In this document: positions 34,961-47,050 of the stretch, one piece after another
Numbering within the stretch: the first letter of the stretch is position 1
Layout: every line of letters begins with the position of its first letter
NCBI GenBank assembly: GCA_024362935.1
Contig: JANCRA010000067.1
Coordinates: forward strand, 2,359,921 to 2,423,920
Direction: 5' to 3'
DNA: 64,000 bases
Origin: Setophaga petechia
Taxonomy: Eukaryota; Chordata; Aves; Passeriformes; Parulidae
Notes under the pieces: generated by a model
Databases searched by the model: none
What the model was told of the DNA's origin: nothing
What the model saw: only the letters and a program-made list of their open reading frames with translations
Program-made: the position numbers and the translations under genes

Positions 34961-35235
34961 TCATAAAATCACAGAGTGGCTTAGATTGAATGGGATCTTA
35001 AAGCTCATCCAGTCCCACCTCCTGCCATGGCAGGGACATCTTCCACTATCCCAAGTTGTTCCAAGCCCCTCCAGCCTGGCCTTGGGCACTTCCAGGGATC
35101 CAGGGGCACCCCCAGCTTCTCTGGGCACCGTGTGCCAGGGCCTTACCACTCTCTGAGTAAAGAATTCCTCCCTAACAGCAGACCTAAACCTGCCCTCTGT
35201 CAATTTAAAACAAGAGGAACCCAATTTCCCCCTTT
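34961..35235 (-). mobile_element. CR1 LINE 3' fragment
   Basis: Minus-strand CR1: TCATAAAATCACAGAGTGGC tail, CTGCCATGGCAGGGACATCT, CCAGCCTGGCCTTGGGCACT, TCCAGGGATCCAGGGGCACC, TGTGCCAGGGCC, then AAAACAAGAGGAACCCAATT. The 222-codon minus frame at 34961-35629 includes it and is not a gene. Confidence 0.93.
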
Positions 35236-35261
35236 TTATGACTCCCTTAAAGTAGTGGAAA

Positions 35262-35380
35262 CATCTCTGGCAACCTTCAAGGCCAGGTTGGATTGGGCTC
35301 TGAGCAGCCTGGTCTGGTTGAAGATGTCTCTGCTCATTCCAGGGGGTTGGGCCAGGTGGTGTTTGGAGGTCCTGAACTGC
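35262..35380 (+). mobile_element. CR1 LINE 3' fragment, head-to-head with the previous one
   Basis: Plus-strand relic: AACCTTCAAGGCCAGGTTGG, CTCTGAGCAGCCTGGTCTGG, GAAGATGTCTCTGCTCATTC, then GTTGGGCCAGGTGGT. It overlaps the same part of the consensus as the minus-strand copy, so the pair is two insertions or an inverted duplication, not one element with a 5' inversion. Confidence 0.8.
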
Positions 35381-37399
35381 TTCAGGATTTTTTGAGGGCT
35401 CATTTTGAGCACACCTTTGGGCCAGCACAGGTGAGACAGCCCATTTTTGGATGTCTTGTGTTAATAATTGGTTTGGATCAGCCCACAGGAAGAAGCAGCA
35501 GGGAACAGGGATGCTGGAGGGGAACCTCCCTGGGAGTGCTGCAGCCACAAAGGGAAATGCTTGGATGGACCAGCTGTTAGGGATAAGGAAAAGAAAGAAT
35601 TGTTTCACAGTTTTAAGGCACATTCTCATCTTTGGGGAGCTAAGCTTAAGCTTTGCAATGTATTACCATTCTTATGGGTTTATCCCTCAGCTCAGTTGCG
35701 TATTTTTTAAATTAAAATGCTGCCCCAAAATGCCAATAAATCCCTGTTATTTGAGTTCAGCTTACCCACCAAAGTGTTGACTTTGGCCCTTAGATATTCT
35801 CTTGAATTTTCTCCCCTAGATCAAGGTGAAAAACTGGGAAGTTTTTTCACTTCCCAGTACAACTCCCGTATGTTTTTGGGAGAATATGCTATCTCAGAGT
35901 GCACACCTACAGCTTCCCTCTGAACCCGTAAGCCTGGCTCAAACTCTAAATAAAAAAATCCTTCTCATTTCCTCATCATTTCAGAGAGTCAAGGCAGCCA
36001 CATTTCTCAAAGTTTACTTGTCTAAAAATATCCCCACACACTCAGTTTGGATTTTCAAGCAAAAATAATATAGTCACAGCTTAGTTCACAGTATTTTAGC
36101 CCAGCATTTTTATTTAAGCCCAGCCTGAGATAAACAGATAAGCACAGAGTGGCATCAGCAATACCAGTGAGCAGATGATGGGTAGGAAAGAGAGGCATTT
36201 GGTCGCTTGAAAAATAAGTTTATATCAGATACATTGCAAAGGGAAAGAGAAGGGAACTAAAACCTAAAGAGGAAAGAGGAAAAGAATCTTTTATTTAGCA
36301 GCCTGAATCTACCTAGCAGTTTAAATTTTAAAATTGAGCAGGCAGCTCAATTACTACTCTATAAAAAGCTAAAAAAGAGAGGTATCTCGAGCTGCTATTT
36401 CGAGTCAGAGCTTTTATGTGATGCTAAGAGGCCCCATATTCTATTTATTTCAGTTGGATTCACTTTGTAATTTTTAACATGGTAGAAAACTCTGTCAGAC
36501 ACTCAATCTAAAGAACTACATTTCCTTTCAAGACAAATCACTGCCACCTGAGCAGATGTAACAGCCCATTTCTTTGTGCTCATCGGTAAAATCAGCTGCT
36601 CCTTTTCTCCCAGAAAAAGAAGATGGGGAAGAACAGCAATGCTGAGAAACTGGGAAATATATAAATTCCAGCAGAAAGAGCAAGGTGTGTTTTTATTTTT
36701 TATCCCCCTTAAACAGAGGGCACTGAGGCCATGTATTAAAGGCTGCTTCTAATTGCCAAATATTTGTTATTCCTCTCCTATCCACCCCTGAATCAGCTGT
36801 GAAGTGTAATAGCAGTATTTTCTCTACTGTAACATATATTTTGAGAAAAAAAAATGTTGGGTGCTTGGACATTTTAGACTACATGGCCCCAAGTCATGGT
36901 TAAAAAAACCAACTGACTTTTACAGGAATGTGTTTCTAGAGAAGAAGGCACTTTAGCACCTTCTCTTAAGTTATCATTATGTGGAGAAGCTCAGAAATGA
37001 AATAAAATGTGAATGAGGTTGTGAAATTTTTCTTCTGCTGTCAGAACAGAGCCTTGGGCTGGAACTGACCCAGAGTTCCTTTCCTAGCCAGGCACTTCAT
37101 TGTTTGCATGGCTTGAGAAAGGGAATTTTAAGCTGGACGGTGAAGAATCTGCCATTTCTGATGTAGCTCTTGCAGGTGAAACTGGCGTCATCCCTGTTGA
37201 GTTTTATCTTCTTTTTCTGCCAGTGTTGGGATTAAATGTGTGAGATGGAATTTCTTGTTGGGACTCAGATGTTTATCAGTTCTTATCTCTGTCACACTCT
37301 CACAAACCCTGAGTTCTGCAGCACTTCACTCAAACAAACTAAAAATGGAGCCCCATCTCTCTCTCTGCAAGGCCTTTGAAGGATCAACTGTCCAATTAA
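35381..37399. other. Repeat-poor gene-free stretch
   Basis: About 2 kb in which I recognise no mobile element. The part at 36100-36870 is free of simple repeats. The longest frame is 109 codons (35451-35780, plus), without motifs. Confidence 0.5.
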
Positions 37400-38170
37400 A
37401 AAATGACACCTAAATTATTTTTACTTTAACCCAATAACTGTCACAGTACAATACAAAATGAATGACACACACATGCTGAGATGTCCAAGGCAAAACATGC
37501 AGGTTTATTTCTGGACCTTGATATTTACTGAATTCCAAAAGTGACCATGGATTGAAGGATGAAATTGCCACCTCTCTAACCACACTGGTCAAACTAACAG
37601 TCTATCAACTTTCTCTTCCTCCAGAAAGGAATGCAAACCAATCATTATTTACATGAAAAGTGTGTGAGAAACTCCATTACAGAAATGTAAACTATCAGAA
37701 GATTTAGAAGAACTTTAGAAGAACAGGGCGACAAATTAACAACCACCTGCATCCACAATGGGGACTTTTTATCCAATTACACAAAACCACCCAAACCCAT
37801 GGAGAAGAAGGTGAAGAAGAAGGACCAGCCTCCACCCTAAAACCTCCATCTTGCTTTATATCTATCACTATATTCTAAAACCTACAACTCAAAGTTTCCC
37901 ACCCTGTGATCTCACACACTTCTATCCAAACTCCACCCCCACAATCCCAGTTCTGTCATTCCATTTTGGGAAATTCTCCACGGCCTCAGGTCAATGCAGT
38001 GTTCTCTTGGGGGTCAGTGCCTGGCAGCACAGAAATCTGAAATTCTCAGCAACCAAGACTCCAACACATCCCCACTTCCCAGATCTATCACACACACCCA
38101 AAATTGCCACATTCCAGCTCCCAGCTGAGGGCCAGGGAGGTCAGAACATCTGAGACAATGTTGACATCCA
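37400..38170 (-). mobile_element. Probable ERV LTR, ends approximate
   Basis: On the minus strand an AATAAACCTGCATGTTTTGC context (plus strand about 37494-37508) gives a poly(A) signal close to the inferred 3' end. Upstream in sense are AT/GC-mixed U3-like sequence with a TATATAAAGC-type segment (plus GCTTTATATC at about 37853) and purine-rich blocks resembling family D LTRs (GAAGAAGGTGAAGAAGAAGG on plus). No target duplication was found. Confidence 0.5.
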
Positions 38171-39718
38171 GCACAACAGGATGGACCAAAATCTTCACAC
38201 CAGATCATCCAAAGCATCACTGAGTTAATGGGAGGTAGGACCTGGTTTGGGTTGTAGGGATTCAAATTGTCCATCACTGATTATCATGATTATTAATTAG
38301 GTTGTAGCTTCTATTTCACTTTTAAATAGCCCTGTATGGGGGTTTATTGAGTAGACACAATCCACAGAGAGAAAAAAGGATCTGCAGAAGACTTTCACCT
38401 AACCTGAATGTCTTAAACCTACACCAGGATTTAATCTGAGCCATAACTTTGCTCAGCTGTGGGATTCAGCTGCAGATTTTTACTCCATGTTGATCAATGT
38501 GATGAGGAGCCTCATTTCATTTGAATTCTCCTGGGTAAATGCTGCCTCAGAAGGAAGCTTTCCCTTCTAGCAACAATCTTTTCAAGCCCTCCAGGTAAAT
38601 ATAGGATAAGGTGGAGTTTAGACAATGTTTAATAGAAAAGTGATATCACTGGCAAAGCATCAAAGCAGCACCTGCCTTTGTTAAAATCAACCTTGACAAA
38701 TGCTTTAAAATTGTTCCTTTCATTCCCATGCAGGGACAAGCTGCCAACAGCTTCATCCATAAAGAGCAGAAATCTCCCGGCAGATCTTCAGTTCCACACT
38801 CAGCCCAAGGGTTCACATTTTCTATTCTCCATGGCTCTGGGGTTCTATTCTGACACACACTATTGATGTTTTCAGCCCAGCCAGGCAATTGCTCCTGGAT
38901 CCAGGGGGTTCCTCCCTTCTCAGGCTGCCTCAGTTCTCTCAGTTTAGCAGCTGGGGTCAGGCTGATTCTACAAACAAAGGACAGGTGAGCTGAGGGCATG
39001 AGCACTTTCTCTTTGTTGGAGGGGTTGCTGCTTTTACTTCCAAGCATTTTTTGTACTCTGTGCCCTTTCTGAATCCTCGCGTCGTTTGGCCAAGGATTGA
39101 ATTTCAATCTTCCTCTCAAATTAAATAAGTTTTGCTCTAAATAAGGATCCAACTGCCATCCCTGATTGGCTGTTTATGACCTCCCACTCTAGGGGAGTTT
39201 CTCAAAATGCTTTCCCTCTTTGTTGTTGAAACCAGTCCTCTGTGACTCCATGACTCCTTTCCCAGCCCATTTTATTCATGAATCAGAAAGACTGGAAAAG
39301 TTTTATTTCTCTTCTTTGTATTTTCTTTTTGCCTTGAAGTTTCTTATCATGAGGAGGACAGAATGTGGCAGCAGGATTTGTTTTGGTGTCTTTTCCCTTC
39401 CTGTCAACTTAAACATTCACGTAGAGTGTTCACATTGCCCAGAGGACTCAGCCCATTCAGGATCTCATTTTTATAAGCATAGGATCTACCTAGAGGGGGA
39501 TAGGAGTGAGATAAACACTCCCAACCCTCTCCTTACACTTTTCTAAGTTGGTAAATGTTGCCAAACTCACTCAACATTTTGTTTGTACTTTAATTTAAGG
39601 TCTCTAGTCAGGTAATTTTATACAAGTTGCATTAAGGGCAGACACTGGGGACTGGGGAGACCCCAGGAATTCAGAAAGTTGCAAGGGATTCACTCTTTTG
39701 GTAAAATTTCTTCCCCAG
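38171..39718. other. Gene-free stretch with one 168-codon frame
   Basis: Contains an uncharacterised 168-codon minus frame (38646-39152) and an isolated CpG cluster at about 39078-39084. No repeat recognised. Confidence 0.45.
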
Positions 39719-39965
39719 AATCACAGAATCATGGAATTGTTTGGGGTGGAAAGGACCTTAAATCTCATACAGTTCCACCCCTGCCATGGCAGGGACACCT
39801 TTCACTATCTCAGGTTGCTCCAAGCCCCATCCAGGCTGGCCTTGGACAATTCCAGGGATCCAGGAGCAGCCACAGCTTCTCTGGGCACCCTGTGCCAGGG
39901 CCTCCCCACCCTCCTAGGGGAGAATTTCCTCCTAATATCCAATCTTGAACCAGCTCTCTTTAATG
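39719..39965 (-). mobile_element. CR1 LINE 3' fragment
   Basis: Minus-strand CR1: AATCACAGAATCATGGAATT tail, CCTGCCATGGCAGGGACACC, GCTCCAAGCCCCATCCAGGC, TCCAGGGATCCAGGAGCAGC, CTGTGCCAGGGCCTCCCCAC, GAATTTCCTCCTAATATCCA. Well preserved; 5'-truncated. Confidence 0.95.
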
Positions 39966-40298
39966 TTGCCTTTTTTTTTATTTTATCTCTCAATGCTCAT
40001 GCTGGTTTTGGCCAACTTTTAAATTATCAGCTTTAGTTACTTCCCTGATGGAGCTTTTTCCACAAAAAAAAAAAAAAAAAAAAAACTGCAAAATTACAAG
40101 TTTGTCCTTTCCCAAGTGCTCAACCAAAGGTTTGATTCACCCAGTTCAGCTCGTTCTCACTCCCTTCACAAACGTTTTAATGAGGCAGTGGCAGGGAAAA
40201 CTGCTTGCATAACAAATTGCATAACAAATCTTATCTTTGCCTCAGAAAAGTTGGGTCACAGCAACCATCTGGGAAATAAAAGCCTGAATCATCTGCCG

Positions 40299-40359
40299 TG
40301 CATACACACACATATAGATCTATATATATTTATATATATAAAAATATATGTGTGTGCAC
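40299..40359. repeat. CA/TA inverted repeat, possible hairpin
   Basis: GTGCATACACACACATATA on the left and TATATGTGTGTGCAC on the right form near-complementary arms around a TA-rich loop. Confidence 0.75.
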
Positions 40360-42635
40360 ATTTGACTCTTACATGAATCACACCCAAAGCTCTACTAAAA
40401 TGCCACGCCAGCTGAAATCTTCCTCCAAAGCTGTTATTTGTGAATGAAAGCTGTCCCCCTTCAATGAATGATGCATTTGAGCCACTATAGATATGCAAAG
40501 CCATCTTTTTTGCACTGTGCAGAATCTTCCTGCAAAGCTTTAACTGCTCATCTCCTGTGCTGCCTCAGCACATGACTCAGAGTAGGTGTCACCAGGACCA
40601 GTGGAAGGGAAATGGGGGGGAAAGTGTAATTTTGATGAAGGGACAGATTCCTGCCTGTTCTCCACTGGATTTGGGAAAGATCTGTGATGCCATTAAGTTT
40701 TGGAGGGCAGAACACAATGCACAAAAATGTGATAATTATAAATTCTGTCACTGCCACCATGCATAATTTCTCAGGACTTTGAGACAAATGCTTATCTCCC
40801 AGATAAAAACAAGGTGTAAATGAGTCTTCAAACAGAGAAGTCTTGGCTAATTCATGACCCAGCTGTAGCCCAGGAGGCTCCTTTTGGAGTAAAGTGATGT
40901 GTAAGTCAGACTGCTTCCATGGGTGCAAGGTGTGTGCACCACCAGATTGCCCATCAAAACATATTCAACATGCCCCAGGTGTGGCTGCACACTTGTATTC
41001 CTTTCAAAATAATCAAAAAACCCTCCCATGATTTAGTATTTATAGCAAATACTGTCTTAAACACTGAATGGTGTCTGCTGAAGGGTACAGATGGTATTTG
41101 AGTTGACCTCAAGACTGTCAGGGTATATTGCCCTGCAATTTTCATTGTTCTGTTTTTGGAATAAATTTGAAGTGAAGCTCTGTGTGAGTTGGTGTTCTTG
41201 CTCTGTGAGGTTATGGTTGTTTTGAGCTGATGTTAAGATGCCTCTCCTCAGGTTTCCTGTTAAATGGAACCATGCTCTAAGGGTGTAAATGATGAAATAT
41301 CATTTGCATTACAAACCTTACACATGGTGTACAATATTTAATATAATTAATTAATATAATATTGAGTAACTATTATATAAGTAGAAAAAGAAAATATCAG
41401 TAACATAGAGACATGAAATATCAAGAATAATAAAAACCACCTAGAATGGCCAATAAAAGCAGGAGCAGCTGTGAATCAGAATCTTCACTAACAGGGAATG
41501 ACCTTCTCTACAGTGAATGCTGAAATGTTGATAAAAGAGTTTTCAATGAAACGTGAATATCTGTGTAAAATTGTGAACTATCAGCCTAGAGCTTTCTTCA
41601 TCTACAATTTGTATCAATATAAACATTCCTCTGAGAGCAACATGAGAGGGATCAAAGCATTTGTTTGCAAAACTCTTTCTTGGGAAAAATGTCATATTTT
41701 CTTTATCTGAATCATTTTCATTTTATAAAAACTCTTACTCTTTCTACTCTGTTCACTATGGATTTTTACAAACCAAAACTTGGGCCAAACAATTATTAAA
41801 ATGGCTATCAGAGAAAATAATTATTTCTGAATTAGAGAGAAGGACATTACTTGGTTAAAAAGTTATATAAAGAGTTGGAAAGTGACGATAGGAATAAATA
41901 AATATTTCTCCCAATGGATGACATTGAAATCAGATCCTTCTGAGTGCTCTGCTATAACCTGGACTGGTCAAAATATTTGTAACTGATTTAGAACAAGAAA
42001 AGGTGAATGGTGCTGTGACATTTTACTGATGACAGTATTTGATTGAGTAAAGATCAAGTACTGCTGGGGGGATTAGAGAAAGGTATTTTGATACCAGTTG
42101 GCTTTTGATTGAGTAGGAGATGAGGAAAATACAGCACAAATAATAACCTCTGAGATCAAAAATTGAGAATTATAAGGAAAATAATGGAGAACAAAATGAA
42201 AGTATCAGCATGGTGCTGATTCATGGACCTTGAGATGTTCTGATTTTTCACCTCCATGATTCATGGTTTATGAAAAGGAGGAATACAGGATAACATTGTA
42301 ATAAGGAAATACTTGATTAACTTTGCAAGGAATGAAAACAATTTACAATTACTTCCTTGGCTATATAAAATGTGGAAAATTATTTATTTCTATTTCAATG
42401 CATAATCCTGTGAAAAGGTGAAAGTTTTAATCAATGTGGGTTTATTAAATAACTTCCTGTTTCCTTCAGCATTAATAATGTAAAATTGAGGAGGTGATTT
42501 TATCACTCCAGATTCATAAAAAATATTACATATGTCATCATGTACTTAACTGTAACCTCCTTACAAGGGAAAGAGCCTAACACCCAAAATATCTTTTCCA
42601 AACATTGCTATCTTTTGCATTTTTGGCAATATTCC

Positions 42636-42639
<4 letters not shown>

Positions 42640-42671
<32 letters not shown>
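42640..42671. repeat. Poly(A) run, 32 bases
   Basis: Uninterrupted A-run, not attached to a recognised retrotransposon. Confidence 0.97.
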
Positions 42672-42675
<4 letters not shown>

Positions 42676-43030
42676 GGATTGGAAGAACCTGAATACAATA
42701 TCCAAAAACGATTGCCTGCTGGAGTACTACCAAGTTTTCTCTCATTAGCAATAATCTCAGTGGCTTTAGCCAAGAAGAAAAAAATCAAAATCTGCTGTTA
42801 GAAAGATTTTGAAAAATCTTGGGCAATGGTAAATGAGTGGTTGCTGCTATAGGTGGAAAAGGCAGAAATCTCCTGGGAATTATTTTCATTCATGACCTAT
42901 TGTCTAAGCAAGGTCATCAGTACAGAAATTAGCATCAAGGTTGACTAAACTTGTCTCATGTGGTTCAAATTTTGGGCATTTTGCATTGGTACACAAGTGC
43001 ATTCTGCTCCAGACAGGAAGAAAATTAAGA

Positions 43031-43371
43031 AACAGGCTGGAGAGCTGGGGTGTTCCCCTGGAGAGGAGAAGGCTCCAGGGAGAGCTCAGAGCCCTGAAGG
43101 AGATCCAGGAGAGCTGGAGAGGGACTGGGGACAAGGGATGGAGGGACAAAACAAGGAGAAATGGCTTCAAACTGAGGAGGGGAACCTGGTTTAGAGTTTA
43201 GGAAGAAATTCTTCCCTGGGAAGGTGGTGGATCCCTGGAAGTGTCAAGGCCAGGTTGGACACTGGGGCTTGGAGCAGCCTGGGATAGTGGAAGGTGTCCC
43301 TGTCCATGGCAGGGGTGGGACTGGATGATCTCTAAGACCCTTCCAACTCAAACCATTCCATGATTCCATGA
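43031..43371 (+). mobile_element. CR1 LINE 3' fragment
   Basis: Plus-strand CR1: GGCTGGAGAGCTGGGGTGTT, GAGAAGGCTCCAGGGAGAGC, GGACAAGGGATGGAGGGACA, GAAGAAATTCTTCCCTGGGA, GGTTGGACACTGGGGCTTGG, GGAAGGTGTCCCTGTCCATG, GGATGATCTCTAAGACCCTT and tail CCATTCCATGATTCCATGA. This covers the end of ORF2 and the 3' UTR. A ~25-bp deletion has removed the usual 'GGCCCTGGCACAGG...CTGCCC' segment before GGATCCCTGGAAGTGTC. Confidence 0.95.
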
Positions 43372-45569
43372 AGAAACAGCTCCTCATAAAATACTTACAA
43401 GTATTTCGTGTTCCCTGATTCATTAGAACATATATGGCTTCTACATGATTTAATATTTGCAAGGTACAGTAAAAAACTCTCATCCTCAGGCATGCTGTAG
43501 GAACTTGCCATTTGAGGGGGAAAACCTTTTGAAACTGAAAATTAATTGTGGTATTGGCCATGGGATTCCAGTTTGGATCATCCAAAACCAAAATGGACAG
43601 AAATTCCTTTTCTCCTGGTACAGAAACCAATGAGAGTAAAGGGAGAGATTAAGAGGTGTTTTTCCCCCATTAAGTAGTTGGAATTAAAACATTTTTCATT
43701 TTGGATTTCTACTCTTTCAGTTCCTTTAAATGCCAATGTCAGAAGCATCATCACTGGGGCATGTGACACAGGGAAAAGATTGACTTACAGCTAGGCAAGA
43801 GTCCAGCTGCTCAGCAGCATTCTGCCAATTATGTGCACTTTAAATTAAAGGATTTTCTTCTTCTCCCCAGTTGACTTGGGATATTTTTGACTCCTATTTA
43901 ATTGCCATTCAGGCTGCATTTCATACATATACATACAGAAGGTATGCAGAAAGGAAAAAAAATATATAAATAACAGCAATTTTGAAGTGACTTCTACCAA
44001 AATTTTCTTATGTAACAAAAGCTTTTTCCCCTCCATTCTTTTTACCATTGCTGAAACCTCAGATGAACGAGTCCCTGAGCAGGGTATTCCCAGACCCTAA
44101 GATCAAAGCCAGCCCCACACCATGGAGCAGGATGTCTCAACACACGTTCCAGCAGGCAGCAGGCCATGGAGCACTTCTGCATGTGAGGAAAAAAAGAAAT
44201 TAACTTTGGCCAGTGTGATAATGATGCACACAATGGTTATTGACAAAGTATGGGATTTATTGGACGTGTTTAGCAAGTGGGTTTACCTTCAGCATGTCAT
44301 GATTATAGAATGGTGCTGTAAAGATGTAAACTCTTAATTATTTAAAACACTAGCAGCCTATTTATTTATTTTCAATTGTGGAGATACTGAACTTGAAGTC
44401 CAGGGCCTTTCAGAGTTGCCATGGCAACTGGACACTTTGATGGGTGATTATAGTGGTACCATTTTGGCATCAGGCATGAACTTTGATTGCTATGGCAACG
44501 TCACAGCCATAACTTCTATTTCATTCAGCTCATACTTTGTTCCTGAGGAGCCTCTTTGCTTGCTGCTTGTGAGGAAGCTGAGAACTGTGTCAGCTGCATC
44601 AGAGAGGAGCTGTTAGGAGCAACACCAAATGGGCTTTCCCAGCTCAAAGAATACTCCACATCAAGGCACGATTCACTCAGTGCCCTCATTATCCCTGGGA
44701 AGGAGCTTCTTGGCTGACGTAAATGGAGGTGGCTCCATTAAGGGCAGCAAAGTCTCTTGAATCCAAATTGGGAACCAGGGAAAAAAACCACATTTCTCTT
44801 GTTGAATATGCATTGATAGAGGTGAAGAATCCCTCTTGTCTAGTTTGGCATTCAAATAGTGAAATACAGGGAAATGGTAGGGATGACAGAGATCAGAGAA
44901 AGAGAGGAAGAATCAAAAACAGAAAAGTAAATAACAACAAAAGAAAAACCCTGGAAAAATATGTTTACCAGACAGTTTAGCTTTTTGGAATTCATATCAG
45001 CTTGGAGATAAAAAAACAAATTTGTCAATATTTATGGAGTTTTAGCATGAGAAAATTCATGCAGGTTTTTTCAGGTACAATGACAGGAGATTCACCTGAA
45101 TTGTGGGAACAATAGAGATTCTGAAAGGCAGTTACTTCTTATAGGCAATAAGGAAGTGAAGGCTTTTTTTTTGATTCACATAGAACAATCAAAAGGATAA
45201 ATTTCTTCATATAATTTCTTGTTAAACCTTTATTCTTCACCAAGGGATGTTCCAGAGGTCAAACACTGCCATATACAGAAAACTGAAGAAATTTAATATG
45301 GCAAAGTCCATTGAGGATTATTATTACGAAGACAAAATTTTCTTTCAGGAAGTCTCCAAACTAAATTCACTGGAGGCTGGGAGAGCACAGCAGGGTGAGA
45401 TCACTACACAGCTGAGCTTCTCTCAAGAAGCTTTCTTCCATGAACAAGAACCAGTGGAAAATGGATGCTGATCTTGGTGAGACTTGGGTTTGGTTGCTTG
45501 TGACCATCCTCATGATCTTGCACTCATTATTCTGTGAAAGGGTAAATAGATAAATAGAGATGTGTTCAC
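43372..45569. other. Gene-free stretch with candidate regulatory motifs
   Basis: No repeat recognised. The segment 44400-44640 holds paired X-box-like motifs, described separately. Frames are under 86 codons once the adjoining CR1 is excluded. Confidence 0.5.
44415..44504. promoter_or_regulatory. Candidate RFX (X-box) pair with adjacent CRE half-site
   Basis: GTTGCCATGGCAAC at 44415-44428 is a perfect 14-bp palindrome matching the full RFX X-box consensus (GTNRCC-RGYAAC). ATTGCTATGGCAAC at 44486-44499 differs from it at two positions and runs straight into ACGTCA (44498-44503), a CRE half-site. X-box followed by CRE-like X2 is the arrangement recognised by RFX with CREB-type factors in established promoters. 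No gene start is visible nearby, so if functional it would be a distal element or an unannotated promoter. It rests on motifs alone. Confidence 0.35.
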
Positions 45570-46095
45570 AAAATCACAGAATGGCTGGAAGGACCCAAGT
45601 TAATCTCATCCCAACTCCCCTGCCGTGGACAGAGGCACTGCTCACAAGATGAGCTTGCTCAGAGCTCCATCCCACCTGGCTTTGCACACTTCCAGGGAAG
45701 GAATATCCATGATTACTCAGGGCAGCCTGTTCCAGTTCCTCACCACTCTCACAGTAAAAACAAACTATTTCTTCTCTATGTCAAATGTAAACTTACCTTA
45801 TTTCAGTTTAAAAATATTTCTCCTTGTCCTGTCACTGTGGGTCTTGGTAAAAAAAAAAAATATTAAAAAAACCTCTGTCTTCCTTATAAGCTTCCCTTCA
45901 TTTATGCAATATCTGGAATAAAGTTTCCCCAGAGCCTTCCTTGATTCAGGATGAACAACCCCAATTATCTCAGTCTCTCATCACAGCAGAGGTTCTCCAG
46001 CCCTCTGAGCATCTTTGTGGCCCTTTTCAGAATCTTCTCAGACACTTCTAAGTCTTTCATGTACTGGGGACCCCAGAACTGGATGTAGAGTCAGC
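45570..46095 (-). mobile_element. CR1 LINE 3' fragment, longer (about 525 bp)
   Basis: Minus-strand CR1 from the tail (AAATCACAGAATGGCTGGAA) through CTCACCACTCTCACAGTAAA, CTCCTTGTCCTGTCACTG, then GAACAACCCCAATTATCTCA, CATCTTTGTGGCCCTTTTCA and ATGTACTGGGGACCCCAGAA. An A-run at 45848-45859 interrupts it. It belongs to an older subfamily and has many substitutions. Confidence 0.93.
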
Positions 46096-47045
46096 ATCCA
46101 GAGTTTGCTGCTTAACAAAAAGGACATTTATACACTGTGAAGCACAGGTGACAGTCAGTAACTCCTGGAGGTGACACATCTCACAACCAGTCACTCCTTC
46201 TGACATCTATCTTGCAGCATTAAGTAAATGCACTGACATACTGATTTTGCTAAAAAATTCAAGCACAAAAAGTGATGAGTTGGAATAATTATAATGCTTT
46301 AAAAGTCTGCTCAGACTTTCTTAATTTATTACATCAATTTTAGTTTGTACTGCTCAGAAAAAAAATGTCTGAATCCGTCAGCAAAGAGCAGGACTTTCAA
46401 TGAGTTGCAAAAGAGAAAAATATGCAATAATTTAACAGGCTTGATAATATTACTCATCTGTATCTCAGTGTAGTTATTTCTAGAACTGAACTCACCTCTC
46501 CCTGGTACAAGTATGTGAATAAATTGTACCTCTATATAAATAAATAAAGAGATGGCAGCACTGTGTGGGCTGCAGTAAAGGATTATTCATCGACCACAGA
46601 ATGTCTGCCAGATGCTTTGGAGCATTAGCTCCACCTGTGTATTTCAGCATCCAAAACTTTGATGTTTACAGGATTTAATCTGTTCTGCTCAGCTCATACT
46701 CCAGAGTCCAACACCAATACCTAAACTGATCTGGAGATTTGAAGCTAGTCATGAGTATTAAAGGTCATCACTACAACCTGAAATGTGCTGGGCTGAAATC
46801 TTTAGTTCCACATGAAATTGCACAAGGAAGATGCTCAAAGTGCAGTTTTGTTGGGCATGGGTATGTTCTGTATTTATGTCATAGAACCCAGCACCCCGAC
46901 ATGCTCCTTCACCAAATCCACTGAATTTAAGGAAAGAATTGGTCAAAGGCACCCAGGAGTGTTCACTACCCATAACCTTCCAGCATCTTCAAGCCCTGTA
47001 GCAGGGGAAAAACTTTTTTTGCTAGGACCTGGTCCTCAGAGATTT
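46096..47045. other. Gene-free stretch
   Basis: No repeat recognised. The frame at 46812-47144 (110 codons) runs into the LTR and has no motif. Confidence 0.45.
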
Positions 47046-47050
47046 GTGAT

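Larger units (their letters stand above)
39966..43030. other. Long gene-free stretch with homopolymers
   Basis: AT-rich. It contains A-runs at 40064-40085 and 42640-42671 and the small hairpin at 40299-40359. The longest frame is 126 codons (40548-40928, minus), unrecognised. Confidence 0.5.

Noticed and set aside
34961..35629. 222-codon minus-strand open frame, the longest in the window
   Set aside because: It runs through two CR1 fragments in opposite orientations and unique DNA. The readable parts match CR1 3' sequence, not a protein.
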